From positions 1-49,628 of the IMG/VR virus record IMGVR_UViG_3300046474_000104: a DNA stretch of 49,628 nt; one strand, written 5' to 3'. The DNA is from a virus. The notes beneath the pieces are model-generated. The model saw only the letters and a list, made by a program, of their open reading frames with translations. It searched no databases and was not told the DNA's origin. The first letter of the stretch is position 1. Every line of letters starts with the position of its first letter. Both the position numbers and the translations under genes were made by a program. Below are positions 1-7,327 of the stretch, piece after piece.

Positions 1-33
1 CCTGAACTCACATTGGTTCCTGCGGCGGCGTGA
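1..33 (+). CDS. 3' end of the gene that starts at 48974
   Basis: The last ten codons and the stop (TGA at 31-33) of the 186-residue unknown protein described at 48974-49534. The gene is split only because the circular genome was opened here. In the circle it is followed directly by the promoter at 40-68. Confidence 0.85.
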   Translation, partial: PELTLVPAAA

Positions 34-39
34 TGAGTG

Positions 40-68
40 TTGACGACCTCGTCAGAGTGTCATACGAT
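40..68 (+). promoter_or_regulatory. TTGAC-N6-GTCA promoter for the 105-1499 cassette
   Basis: The -35 TTGACG (40-45) and -10 TACGAT (63-68) are 17 bp apart. The -35 lies within an inverted repeat, TGACG...CGTCA (41-54). This is one of a family of promoters in the genome with the same layout. It sits between the stop codon of the preceding gene at 33 and the next start at 105. Confidence 0.8.
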
Positions 69-104
69 GGGGTCGTCAACTTAATAACGAGTAGGGAGAG
101 TGTC

Positions 105-605
105 ATGGGTCGTGAAGTAAGAATGGTTCGCGCTGATTGGGCTCATCCAACCGATGGTTTTTACGCCAATGGTGAGGTTCGTTACGTGTCTTTATATGAC
201 GGTCGGGACTTCGCCGGGCGGCTCGCCGACTGGGAATCTGAATGTGAAAAATGGAACGCAGGCGAATATCCAAGCTACGCAAGCGATGAAAATAAATCGA
301 TGTCGTACGCTGAGTGGGCGGGTGATCGTCCGGTTAAATCGGACTACATGCCTCAATGGGCCGACGCGGAACGTACACATTTGATGATGTACGAAACAAC
401 GTCCGAAGGTTCGCCGATCAGTCCAGCATTTGAAACACCTGAACAGTTGGCGCGTTGGTTGGCTGATAATGGTGCGAGTTCGTTCGGTGACAGTACCGCC
501 AGTTACGAAGCGTGGTTACGTGTAGCTCGCGGTGGGTATGCACCGTCTGCGGTCATCATCAATGGTGGTGAAATGCAAAGTGGTGTTGAGGGTCTGACAC
601 CATGA
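105..605 (+). CDS. Unknown phage protein, 166 aa, first gene of plus cassette
   Basis: The start at 105 is chosen because GGGAGAG stands 5-6 bases upstream and because an earlier in-frame start would lie upstream of the promoter. The protein is soluble, acidic and rich in Trp and Tyr, with no membrane segment or known catalytic motif. Its stop overlaps the next start (ATGA), so it leads a tightly coupled six-gene operon of small proteins opposing the structural genes. I do not recognise the family. The position suggests an accessory, host-directed role, which is inference only. Confidence 0.75.
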   Translation: MGREVRMVRADWAHPTDGFYANGEVRYVSLYDGRDFAGRLADWESECEKWNAGEYPSYASDENKSMSYAEWAGDRPVKSDYMPQWADAERTHLMMYETTSEGSPISPAFETPEQLARWLADNGASSFGDSTASYEAWLRVARGGYAPSAVIINGGEMQSGVEGLTP

Positions 606-739
606 CTTACTACGACGAAGGTTGGAACGCATTTATTAACGGTGACGCGTTCAACGCCACGGCGGCGTTTGACTGGCGCAGCGGTTGGAAAGACGCTGAA
701 CTCGCGACCAAAAAGTATGGCGTTCAGAGGTCTATCTGA
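602..739 (+). CDS. RMF/CrpP-like miniprotein, 45 aa
   Basis: The residue pattern G-W-x-A-F-x-x-G, then N, W-R-x-G-W and D-A matches the ribosome modulation factor/CrpP family (Gly-Tyr/Trp-x-Ala, Asn-Pro/Ala, Trp-x-x-Gly-Trp-x-x-Ala). RMF dimerises and inactivates 70S ribosomes, and CrpP-like relatives are common on Pseudomonas plasmids and phages. The Pro of the usual NP is absent here. It is coupled by ATGA to the genes before and after. A second, more canonical relative lies at 39665-39790. Confidence 0.6.
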   Translation: MTYYDEGWNAFINGDAFNATAAFDWRSGWKDAELATKKYGVQRSI

Positions 740-918
740 TGACCAACGCGACCATAACGTTCAAGGGTGCCAGTCGTGCGACGCTGTCAAAGATCGCACG
801 TGACGCGCTCCAGGCTGTCGGGTTCGTGTGCAGCGATATGTTCTACAACGACGCACATCAGAACGAGAGTTTCGTCGTGCAGAATCCACGTAAAACCGAG
901 AAGGAGTTGGGGCGATGA
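739..918 (+). CDS. Unknown small protein, 59 aa
   Basis: The TGATG overlap with the preceding stop fixes the start at 739, and the stop overlaps the next start at 915. The protein is small and mixed alpha/beta in composition, with one cysteine and a basic C-terminus. No family is recognised. Translational coupling on both sides supports that it is real. Confidence 0.6.
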   Translation: MTNATITFKGASRATLSKIARDALQAVGFVCSDMFYNDAHQNESFVVQNPRKTEKELGR

Positions 919-1190
919 TGACCGCCAGGGAGTGTTTCAAGCTCGCGTATGGTGCGACCCGTCTGGCGTGGAACGCTGACACTCGTATCGGGTGGGTCGG
1001 CCCGCAAGCGATTACCCGGGCCGTTGAGTATGCAGCGTGTGAGCGGGGCGACCCGTTGGCGCGTCATTTCCCGGGTCGTATCTTGCGGATACTCGAATAT
1101 AAGCGTGACCGTATCGCCCTTCCCTGGGTGTATCAATCATACAACTGCCGCTGCGTTGTAAGACCAATCGAGGTGAGTGATGAAATGTGA
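915..1190 (+). CDS. Unknown protein, 91 aa
   Basis: It starts at a double ATG (915 or 918) overlapping the previous stop, with AAGGAG about 9 bases upstream. The sequence is basic and aromatic with several Arg residues and two Cys separated by one residue near the end. No known domain is seen. It overlaps the next gene's start. Confidence 0.6.
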   Translation: MMTARECFKLAYGATRLAWNADTRIGWVGPQAITRAVEYAACERGDPLARHFPGRILRILEYKRDRIALPWVYQSYNCRCVVRPIEVSDEM

Positions 1191-1371
1191 GAACTGTGGC
1201 GAGGATGCATGGCGCGAAGACTGCGACGTCGGCGTCGGGATCATTTACGGTCCGTGGGGATGTTCTTGTGGTTGGTCGGAAGATCCACGCTATAACGTCC
1301 TTGACGGTCCCAAAACTACCGATCTCGGCGGGACCATCGATCAATGGGGCGGTATTACACCGAAACAGTGA
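1180..1371 (+). CDS. Small zinc-ribbon-like protein, 63 aa
   Basis: The N-terminus has C-x-x-C (residues 3-6) and, about 22 residues on, C-x-C-G-W, which is a plausible zinc site. The start at 1180 has GAGGTGA a few bases upstream. It overlaps the stop of the preceding gene and its own stop overlaps the next ATG at 1371. The fold suggests nucleic-acid or protein binding; the function is unknown. Confidence 0.6.
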   Translation: MKCENCGEDAWREDCDVGVGIIYGPWGCSCGWSEDPRYNVLDGPKTTDLGGTIDQWGGITPKQ

Positions 1372-1499
1372 TGAACCACATTCGTAAATGTCTGGAATAC
1401 GCCCGACGCGCCAAATCAGAAGGGAACGTCGGGTTGCATCGGTTTTATCTTCATAAGGCTCGACAGTACGTCGGGTTCTACCGTATCACACCGCAATAG
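1371..1499 (+). CDS. Unknown basic miniprotein, 42 aa
   Basis: It is coupled to the upstream gene by TGATG. The protein is strongly basic (many Arg, Lys and His), predicted helical, and has no membrane segment. It is the last gene of the cassette and converges with the connector gene, overlapping it by 14 bp (1486-1499). Confidence 0.55.
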   Translation: MNHIRKCLEYARRAKSEGNVGLHRFYLHKARQYVGFYRITPQ

Positions 1500-1899
1500 C
1501 GCCCATCCCCGCACGATGACGCAGGCGATAGAACTGCTGACCGTACACTGTAAAGGTCAGCCAGTCGTCGCCCACGTCCATCATTTTCGGCACGCGATAC
1601 GCGATAGCCTCATCACCTACCGACTTGCTGGCAACGTTCAACCGTGCCTCAGAGTTAGGATCGGCGGTCACACCGGCAGTACCGTAGTTCGTGCTGAGCC
1701 AGTGCGCAGCGAAGTAGAACATGCCACGACGCTTGAAGTTGTGGCACTCGTCCTCGTACGCACCCCAACGACTTGAACCCGTCTCCGCGTCAGCCTCACA
1801 CAGCGCGCAACTGATCAGGGTGTCAGGCCATTTGACCGGGTCGGTGAACGCCTGGAACTCAGCCCGAAAGCTGTCAATCATTGCTTGGGTGATGATCAT
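1486..1899 (-). CDS. Head-tail connector, DUF4054-like
   Basis: This 137-residue protein has the size and feel of the DUF4054 neck proteins: an N-terminal helix with F-x-x-E-F, then Ala/Cys-rich helices, then W-G-A-Y. It lies at the downstream end of the head block. The start overlaps the stop of the 1896-2480 gene (ATGA). The role is joining the portal vertex to the tail. The family is assigned by memory of pattern and synteny. Confidence 0.65.
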   Translation of the reverse strand: MIITQAMIDSFRAEFQAFTDPVKWPDTLISCALCEADAETGSSRWGAYEDECHNFKRRGMFYFAAHWLSTNYGTAGVTADPNSEARLNVASKSVGDEAIAYRVPKMMDVGDDWLTFTVYGQQFYRLRHRAGMGAIAV

Positions 1900-2480
1900 G
1901 ATGTGTAGTCCGTGTTAGGGAAATCGGGGTCACCCTCGTACCAAGTCAGATACGACGTGACACGCTGTACCGCGCCCGAATCGTTCGTGATCCGCTGTAG
2001 GTACGTGGTGTTAGGGCGTAGTACTCGCTCAATACCGGTGACAGAATAGGTGCTGAGGCTCGAGTTACCTTGACCCGCTGAACCCACATCGAATGTCGGG
2101 GCGCCAAACTCCGTACCGACCGCTGTTACCGTCGTACCTGATCGGATAACCACGCCGCCGACTACCGGATCCTTATCGTTCAGGTTGAAATACGGGACGA
2201 TTGTACCACCGCTGTGCGTAGGTGCGCGATAGACACGCGTGGTGATGCTGGTCCCGTTGAACTTCACGATGCGACTTTTGATGATGACGGGGAGGGGACC
2301 GGTGATGAAAATCGTATCAATGTTCGTACCATCAGCGAGCGCGGCGGTGTTACTGGCGACCTCGTACTGAACACCTTTCTTCACGTTTACCGACGTGTAG
2401 TCCTGAGACGTGAGTGCACGCAATCCGTTGGTAATGCGCAGGAACATTGCGTCCAGCGATAGTACATCTTTGAAGGCCAT
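1896..2480 (-). CDS. Structural protein, head/neck region, 194 aa
   Basis: The start at 2480 is preferred because AGGGG lies 6-7 bases upstream; a longer frame up to 2531 lacks such a site. The sequence is beta-rich with many Thr, Val and Gly, like a virion surface or neck protein, and has no catalytic motif. It sits between the capsid genes and the DUF4054-like connector, so a minor head or adaptor role is likely. The exact family is not recognised. Confidence 0.65.
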   Translation of the reverse strand: MAFKDVLSLDAMFLRITNGLRALTSQDYTSVNVKKGVQYEVASNTAALADGTNIDTIFITGPLPVIIKSRIVKFNGTSITTRVYRAPTHSGGTIVPYFNLNDKDPVVGGVVIRSGTTVTAVGTEFGAPTFDVGSAGQGNSSLSTYSVTGIERVLRPNTTYLQRITNDSGAVQRVTSYLTWYEGDPDFPNTDYTS

Positions 2481-2538
2481 GGCGTGGTCCCCTGTCAAGT
2501 TCAACACAGGATAGCATGACAGACGGCACACAGTAAGA

Positions 2539-2570
2539 AGCCCCGTTTTGCACGCTCAGGTGTCGGGGCT
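2539..2570 (-). terminator. Hairpin between head genes, weak terminator candidate
   Basis: AGCCCCG (2539-2545) and CGGGGCT (2564-2570) pair across an 18-base loop in the 193-bp gap between two minus-strand head genes. There is no good T run after it, so termination would be partial at best. An RNA processing or attenuation site is equally possible. Confidence 0.3.
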
Positions 2571-2673
2571 GTGTTGTAGGTCTCGGAAGGTTTAGAGACG
2601 CTCCGAGTCGTCTTGTAGCACCGGAGATTTGAGCATCGTTGAGAGGCTTACCGGTTTGGCGCTGGTTGTACGT

Positions 2674-2976
2674 TTACGAGTTCGCTTTGTCAATCTCGGA
2701 CTGGATGCGAGCAGCGTCCCATTTTTTATCGACCTTGATACCGAGTAACATCGCTTCGTCGCGCAGGGAATCCACATCATCGGACTCAGCCGGGGTCATG
2801 CGAGTCAGGTCGCCAGTATTGAGCAGGTTTTTGACGAAGTCGGACTTAGTTAGGTGGTCCGGGATATCTACGGACGGATTATCCCCTGGCTTTATGTCGT
2901 AGAACTCGGTGTACCCACCCTCGGTCATCGGCGCGTTAATGGTGATCAATCTGCGGGAGTTATTTCTCAGGAGCAT
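2674..2976 (-). CDS. Small head protein with HeH/LEM-like C-terminus, 100 aa
   Basis: The C-terminal half (D-x-L-R-x-x-A-x-x-L-G-I-K...W-D...I-x-x-E-I) resembles the helix-extended-loop-helix/LEM-like fold often appended to small phage structural proteins. The N-terminal half (R-R-L-I-T-I-N) looks like a beta segment. It is the first gene after the capsid/endonuclease interruption and has its own minus-strand promoter (3011-3039). The role in the head is unknown. Confidence 0.65.
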   Translation of the reverse strand: MLLRNNSRRLITINAPMTEGGYTEFYDIKPGDNPSVDIPDHLTKSDFVKNLLNTGDLTRMTPAESDDVDSLRDEAMLLGIKVDKKWDAARIQSEIDKANS

Positions 2977-3010
2977 GCTCGTTTACCTATTGAGTGAGGA
3001 AAGTGGGACC

Positions 3011-3039
3011 ATTGTCGACCGACTTGACGAATTGGTCAA
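3011..3039 (-). promoter_or_regulatory. Minus-strand member of the TTGAC-N6-GTCA promoters
   Basis: Read on the minus strand, TTGACC (3039-3034) is followed after 17 bp by GACAAT (3016-3011). It uses the same palindrome as the plus-strand promoter at 3024-3052, so one operator serves two promoters. It would drive the head genes from 2976 downward. The GACAAT box and the following bases resemble those of the terminase promoter at 13034-13062. Confidence 0.7.
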
Positions 3040-3052
3040 TAGCAGATACGAT
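3024..3052 (+). promoter_or_regulatory. Plus-strand TTGAC-N6-GTCA promoter for the endonuclease gene
   Basis: TTGACG (3024-3029), 17-bp spacer, TACGAT (3047-3052). The palindrome is complete here (TTGAC...GTCAA). The next gene is the GIY-YIG gene at 3138. Confidence 0.75.
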
Positions 3053-3137
3053 CCAGGCGTGGATAGGAGGCATCCGATAAGGCGTTTAGTCAACGCTTTC
3101 CACAACCCCTTCGACTACCTTCTGACCGAGGTTCAGC

Positions 3138-4064
3138 ATGACCCGTAGGATTCCTCAAGATGTGCGCGAACGACAACTCAAAGAGCTTGCCGAGGTTGAC
3201 GGTTATACGTTTGTCGGATGGGTTGAGGGATACCGCGGTACACGTAGTCAGATCATCATGCGGTGCACCGAACACGGCGATTGGGTGTCGAACGTAAACG
3301 CATTTATAGACGCATCGAAACGTTGTCTATCCTGCAGTGGCAAGCAACACATCCCCCAAGACGTACGAGAACGACAACTCCGAGAACTTGCCGAGGCTGA
3401 CGGTTATACGTTTGTTGGGTGGGTCGACGGTTATAAGAATGCCTATAGTAAGGCAATCATGACGTGTGCGGATCATGGTCAATGGTCTGTAGCTATAGGT
3501 CACTTCATAAGCAACAAAAGTAGATGTCCAGTATGTGGGAACATCACCAGTGGTGACCACCAAAGAATACCAATCGATGTGCGAGAAAAGCAGTTAACCA
3601 CATTGGCGGAAATCGATGGGTATACTTTCGTCGGATGGGATGGTGTTTATTCAGGATCCAGGAGCCGAATGATAATGAAATGTCCCGAACATGGTGAGTG
3701 GTCAACGACAGTCACCATGTTTATTCACGGCGGTAACCGCTGCGCATCGTGCGCCGCCTGCGGATACCAGTCGTCGCTCGCCGGAACATTGTATGCGCTT
3801 CTATCCGAATGCAAGTCATTGGTTAAAATCGGAATAACCAACAAACCGTCACAACGTCATAATCAATTGACTAATGCCACACCTTTCAATTTTTCCGCCT
3901 ACAGGCAACTCCATTGCGAAGACGGTGCGGTCCCACCAATGTTGGAACGTATGTTTCACGATGAATTCCCGTCAGCCAATCTACGTGGCTTCGACGGCGC
4001 TACTGAATGGCGCCAAATGTCTCCGGACGTCACCACTTGGCTTGACCTTTTGGGCGCTCAATAA
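3138..4064 (+). CDS. GIY-YIG homing-endonuclease-like protein with three zinc repeats
   Basis: The 308 residues contain three tandem repeats of about 62 residues (roughly 5-66, 72-133, 145-206). Each runs R-E-R-Q-L...D-G-Y-T-F-V-G-W...C-x-x-H-G-x-W...C-x-x-C, a DUF723-like putative zinc module. A GIY-YIG domain of the T5orf172 type follows (217-308), with L-Y-A-L-L, V-K-I-G-I-T, R-H, an acidic E-x-x-F-H and G-F-D-G-A-T-E-W. Such free-standing genes cut DNA and spread into alleles lacking them. It opposes the capsid operon, has its own promoter, and is closely related to the gene at 43852-44778, sharing even its 5' leader. Confidence 0.85.
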   Translation: MTRRIPQDVRERQLKELAEVDGYTFVGWVEGYRGTRSQIIMRCTEHGDWVSNVNAFIDASKRCLSCSGKQHIPQDVRERQLRELAEADGYTFVGWVDGYKNAYSKAIMTCADHGQWSVAIGHFISNKSRCPVCGNITSGDHQRIPIDVREKQLTTLAEIDGYTFVGWDGVYSGSRSRMIMKCPEHGEWSTTVTMFIHGGNRCASCAACGYQSSLAGTLYALLSECKSLVKIGITNKPSQRHNQLTNATPFNFSAYRQLHCEDGAVPPMLERMFHDEFPSANLRGFDGATEWRQMSPDVTTWLDLLGAQ

Positions 4065-4084
4065 AAAACCCCGCCGAAGCGGGG
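4062..4084 (-). terminator. Intrinsic terminator after the capsid gene
   Basis: On the minus strand a CCCCGC/GCGGGG stem (4084-4079 with 4074-4069) with a TTCG tetraloop is followed by six T residues. It lies 17 bp past the capsid stop codon. On the plus strand it overlaps the end of the endonuclease gene but lacks a T run. Confidence 0.85.
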
Positions 4085-4101
4085 CTTATCAAGCATTTAC
4101 T

Positions 4102-5133
4102 CTAGATCGAATCGCGATAAGCCGCGCTGAAAAGGTATCTCACTTCAACCCCCGAAGTTTTATATTCGGCGGGTACGAACACGTTCAGGCCGCGCATCTG
4201 CGGAGCCAGGGCGCGCCATGGGATAGGATTTACCATGCCCAGGTTCTCGTCGTTGAGTTCGTACGCCATCATCCGGTCTTTGGAACCGTTCGACACGCCA
4301 CCGGCGGCGAGTTGTGCGGCGGACAGTTGCAGACGTGGAACCACGCGCAGTTCACGACCGGTCAGGTTCTTGTACAAGTTGTTACGCAGGAAGAACTCCA
4401 ACACGGTGGTGTCGGTACCGGTTTCCATACGCTTGCTGGAGATGAACGCGTAACGCGCCGAATCCATAACCAGTACGTTCGGTACGTGAACGTTGGCCGA
4501 GTTGATCCACACCTTAGTCAACAGGGTGTTCATGTCCTGAACGATCTGGTTACCAGTAGTGGCGGCGTTGTACCAGTCGACAGTCGACGAATCGAGCTGA
4601 ACGTTGGCGTTGTTGAACAGGCCGGTCATGTTGCGAGCGGCGTCACCGAAGTAAGCCACGCGCTGGATGTGTTCCTGCGAACCACGGAACGCAGCCTGAG
4701 CCTTGGTGGTGTCCAGCGGGATGCGCAGTTGTTGCGACTTGCGCAGCTCGTCCAGGCTGTAATCGTAGCTGTTACCAGCGTAACCGATTGGCACCGAGGT
4801 TTTGTTCGCGGCGATGGCAACGTTCGGCAGGTCGTCGGCGCTGGAGCCGATAAACTTACCGACAGTCACTGCGTCGTAGGAGATGTAGTCCCACGAATCG
4901 GCCCATTCCGGGATGTTGGTGTTGACCGGGATCAGTTCGGCGAAGGTGATGGCGGTGTATTTCGCTTGGTAAATCTTAGCTTCAAGATTCGCCAGCTGCG
5001 AAATGTAGAACGCCAGACCGTCATCCACGGTTGGGAGACCGTCGGTGAACGTCACTTGGTGACCTTTGGCGAGACCGTTGCGTTCAGCGTATGCATCGGC
5101 TACGGCTACAGAAATCTTAGTGCGCTGAGTCAT
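4102..5133 (-). CDS. Major capsid protein, DUF2184-like
   Basis: This 343-residue protein has an Ala-rich N-terminal helix region, then a long HK97-like shell sequence with the motif S-Y-D-A-V-T-V-G-K and a C-terminal E-V-R-Y-L-F segment, typical of DUF2184 capsids. It is the product directly downstream of the cement and protease genes and is followed by a strong terminator, as expected for the most abundant virion protein. The start is 2 bp after the cement stop, with GGGGG upstream. It is expected to form hexamers and pentamers of the icosahedral head. Confidence 0.85.
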   Translation of the reverse strand: MTQRTKISVAVADAYAERNGLAKGHQVTFTDGLPTVDDGLAFYISQLANLEAKIYQAKYTAITFAELIPVNTNIPEWADSWDYISYDAVTVGKFIGSSADDLPNVAIAANKTSVPIGYAGNSYDYSLDELRKSQQLRIPLDTTKAQAAFRGSQEHIQRVAYFGDAARNMTGLFNNANVQLDSSTVDWYNAATTGNQIVQDMNTLLTKVWINSANVHVPNVLVMDSARYAFISSKRMETGTDTTVLEFFLRNNLYKNLTGRELRVVPRLQLSAAQLAAGGVSNGSKDRMMAYELNDENLGMVNPIPWRALAPQMRGLNVFVPAEYKTSGVEVRYLFSAAYRDSI

Positions 5134-5135
5134 GA

Positions 5136-5633
5136 TCAGCCCCCGATGTTCAGAGAAATTTTAGCCAGCGCACCGGCACCCGCCGAACTGGTCCATTTTG
5201 CATCTGGTACGAGTACCGCCAGAGTACCAGCAGCACCGACAACGTTGGTGAACTTGCCTTGGTTGGTACCAGTACCGTCACCGACGATCAGGTAAACCGG
5301 TTGGTCTTTGGTCACTGCGACGAACGCGGTCACCCAGATCTCGCCCGAGGTCACAACGGTCATGTCGTACTTCGCGACTGCGCCGACGACATCGGTAGCG
5401 GTGTAGGCGCGGTTCAGCTCACGCTTGATGACGCCGACGAAGTTCGCAGCGGTGGATGCAACGACCGGCACTTTCGCACCGTCGTCGCCGTCGGTCACAA
5501 CGCCAGTACCGTAAGGGATGTTCACGGTGCCTTTGTTCAGCTTCGACACGCTGTTGAGCAGTTGGAAACCAGTGGCAACCATACCCGCATACGCGACGCC
5601 GTGGTTAATCGCATTGCCGCCTTGTACGCTCAT
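5136..5633 (-). CDS. Capsid decoration / structural cement protein
   Basis: The 165 residues are beta-rich and Gly/Val/Thr-rich, with an N-terminal G-G-N-A-I-N-H-G segment and no cysteine. This fits the cement proteins (Gp24-like) that stabilise DUF2184-type heads and are encoded between protease and capsid. Its start overlaps the protease stop (ATGA). It would sit on the outer capsid surface. Family assignment rests on size, composition and synteny. Confidence 0.7.
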   Translation of the reverse strand: MSVQGGNAINHGVAYAGMVATGFQLLNSVSKLNKGTVNIPYGTGVVTDGDDGAKVPVVASTAANFVGVIKRELNRAYTATDVVGAVAKYDMTVVTSGEIWVTAFVAVTKDQPVYLIVGDGTGTNQGKFTNVVGAAGTLAVLVPDAKWTSSAGAGALAKISLNIGG

Positions 5634-6781
5634 TGCTGCGCTCCTTTCCAGGCGTTGGCCTGAGATTCTTTGTAGGTGTTGTACGCGTCGACGGTTGGTG
5701 TGGCTTTGTCAGCGGTGGACTTGCCCGACGCATCTTTGGCCAGTGCAAGCAACTGACTCAGAACGGTCGCGGTGTCACCAGTAACAGTTGTCGTGTCACC
5801 CTTTACTGGTTCGGACGGCTCGGCTTCAGCAGCCATGTCGAACGATGCCTGGATGTACGCCGGGGACTTCGCAGCCCAGTCAACGGATGGACGCTTGACA
5901 AGCAGTGCAGCGCGCATCACTTCGGTCGGGTCGACGCTATCGCAGGTGAACGCATCGCCAGCCACTTTACGAGCGGTGGTGTTCAGCGCACCCAGAGCGG
6001 CCACACGGGTTTTAATCGCGTCGTCGCTGCCCAGTGCCAGAGCGGCGGTCAGTTTCTCGGCGTTACCGTCGGCAGTCGCTTGAGCTTTCTCGGCGGCGGC
6101 TTCAGCAGTGGTTGCGCGCAGGGTCAGTCGGTCGAACGCGTCGGCGACTACCTGAGCGCTTGTAGGGTCAGCGACATCGACGCTTCGCCCGCTATCAAGT
6201 GTAATGAATACAGACATAGTGATGCCTCTGGTTGGGTTGTTATCGAACAGCTTTACGGATGGACCCCCGCGAGCCCTGTCTACCAGGGCGACGTGGTTAA
6301 TCTTGATATCGCTTTGAACGTAGTCATATGGTTCGCCGTCGGCAGTCATACCGGGCGCTTCGGTGTACACAGCGGTATAACCGACGCTGAGTTCACACTT
6401 GCCCATGTTCAGAGCGTTGATGGCCGCTTTATCTTTGACGATCAGGTCGCATTGAACGAAATCGCCGTCGCGTCGACCAACGCCACGCACCACACCAGCG
6501 GAAACCTTTTTAAAGTTCTCACTGTTGACGAGGCCGTCAGGGTGGTTTACAGTGACGTCAACGCCATCGAATGAGGCGAGCGATTCATCTTTGAACACTT
6601 CTTCAGCAGGACGGTACACGCGGATGATGCGATTCGGATCGCCAGGAAGGCCCAGTTCACGAGCGAGATATTCTTGAATGCCAGTACGTGCGACGTTACC
6701 CGGAACGCGCAGAAATCCCTCGTCGGTGTATTCACGACGAGTGACGCGATAGCTTGATCTGTCACAAACGATGATCGGCAT
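5630..6781 (-). CDS. DUF2213-like prohead protease fused to scaffold
   Basis: The N-terminal ~175 residues have the DUF2213 pattern: R-x-Y..., F-D-G-V-D-V-T-V-N-H-P, V-G-R-R-D-G, E-L-S-V-G-Y and I-N-H-V-A-L-V. The His and Ser are likely catalytic. The C-terminal ~200 residues are Ala-rich and predicted coiled coil, as in a scaffold processed during maturation. The start at 6781 (ATG) is preferred over an upstream TTG. At 383 residues the length suits a protease-scaffold fusion. It precedes the cement and capsid genes in the standard order. Confidence 0.8.
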   Translation of the reverse strand: MPIIVCDRSSYRVTRREYTDEGFLRVPGNVARTGIQEYLARELGLPGDPNRIIRVYRPAEEVFKDESLASFDGVDVTVNHPDGLVNSENFKKVSAGVVRGVGRRDGDFVQCDLIVKDKAAINALNMGKCELSVGYTAVYTEAPGMTADGEPYDYVQSDIKINHVALVDRARGGPSVKLFDNNPTRGITMSVFITLDSGRSVDVADPTSAQVVADAFDRLTLRATTAEAAAEKAQATADGNAEKLTAALALGSDDAIKTRVAALGALNTTARKVAGDAFTCDSVDPTEVMRAALLVKRPSVDWAAKSPAYIQASFDMAAEAEPSEPVKGDTTTVTGDTATVLSQLLALAKDASGKSTADKATPTVDAYNTYKESQANAWKGAQQ

Positions 6782-6841
6782 TAACTGATCCACATGACCC
6801 AATGCGGGCAATCATAACCGTTAACAATGAATGAGGCAAAT

Positions 6842-7327
6842 ATGAACCGATCCGACGCGTTGCAATATGTGGTCGACCATTTGGACGACTGGAATTTATT
6901 AACCATTGGTCCGCTCCTTCTCGGTTCAGAGGGCGTGCAGTTCTGTTACCACGCCAATGGTGAACTGACTGGGTGGCCGTTAGCAAGTGAGTGGCGGATC
7001 AACCGTGACGAGTGGTTGGAAGCTCGCATGTCGATACCACTACCAGTCGCCCCAACACCACGCATCGCTGCTCACGAGTTCCTAGAGCGTGGCGTCAAGC
7101 ACATGCGTGACAGGGCGGTGCAACGTGACAGTGATGCGGGTGAACGGTCGATGGCTCGCGCTGTGGCGGCGTTCAACGCCCAGGAAGGGACGAACCTTAC
7201 CGAAGCGCAAGGGTGGCGATTCATGATCCAACTCAAGTACGCCCGGGCGGTGAATGGCGTGTTCGTGGCGGATGATTACGAGGACATGTGCGCGTATGCG
7301 GGACTGGCGGGGGAGGCTGCACAATGA
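6842..7327 (+). CDS. DUF6378-like phage protein, 161 aa
   Basis: The C-terminal ~95 residues (E-R...R-D-S-x-x-G-E-R-S-M-A...F-N...L-T-E...G-W-x-F-M-x-x-L-K-x-A-R...D-D-Y-x-D...A-Y-A) match the phage domain I know as DUF6378, of unknown function. The N-terminal 60 residues (a Trp/Leu-rich segment and G-E-L-T-G-W) are a separate small domain. The start at 6842 is chosen for GAGG six bases upstream. It opposes the head operon between the protease and MuF genes. No promoter of the common family is visible upstream. Confidence 0.7.
   Translation: MNRSDALQYVVDHLDDWNLLTIGPLLLGSEGVQFCYHANGELTGWPLASEWRINRDEWLEARMSIPLPVAPTPRIAAHEFLERGVKHMRDRAVQRDSDAGERSMARAVAAFNAQEGTNLTEAQGWRFMIQLKYARAVNGVFVADDYEDMCAYAGLAGEAAQ

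Larger units (their letters stand above)
1..127. repeat. Terminal overlap, left copy (circular assembly join)
   Basis: This stretch is identical over its whole length to 49502-49628. A perfect 127-bp end repeat is what a k-mer assembler leaves when it closes a circle, so I read it as an assembly join and not as proven physical terminal redundancy. The true genome length would be about 49,501 bp, either circularly permuted or with ends that cannot be located from sequence. Confidence 0.9.

Noticed and set aside
3874-5295. A 473-codon open frame on the plus strand across the capsid gene
   Set aside because: It lies antisense to the well-supported major capsid gene, has no ribosome site and its residue make-up (many Val, Arg, His) is that of a mirror frame.
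5633-6574. A 313-codon plus-strand frame over the protease/scaffold gene
   Set aside because: Antisense shadow; the minus strand has the DUF2213-like pattern and correct gene order.
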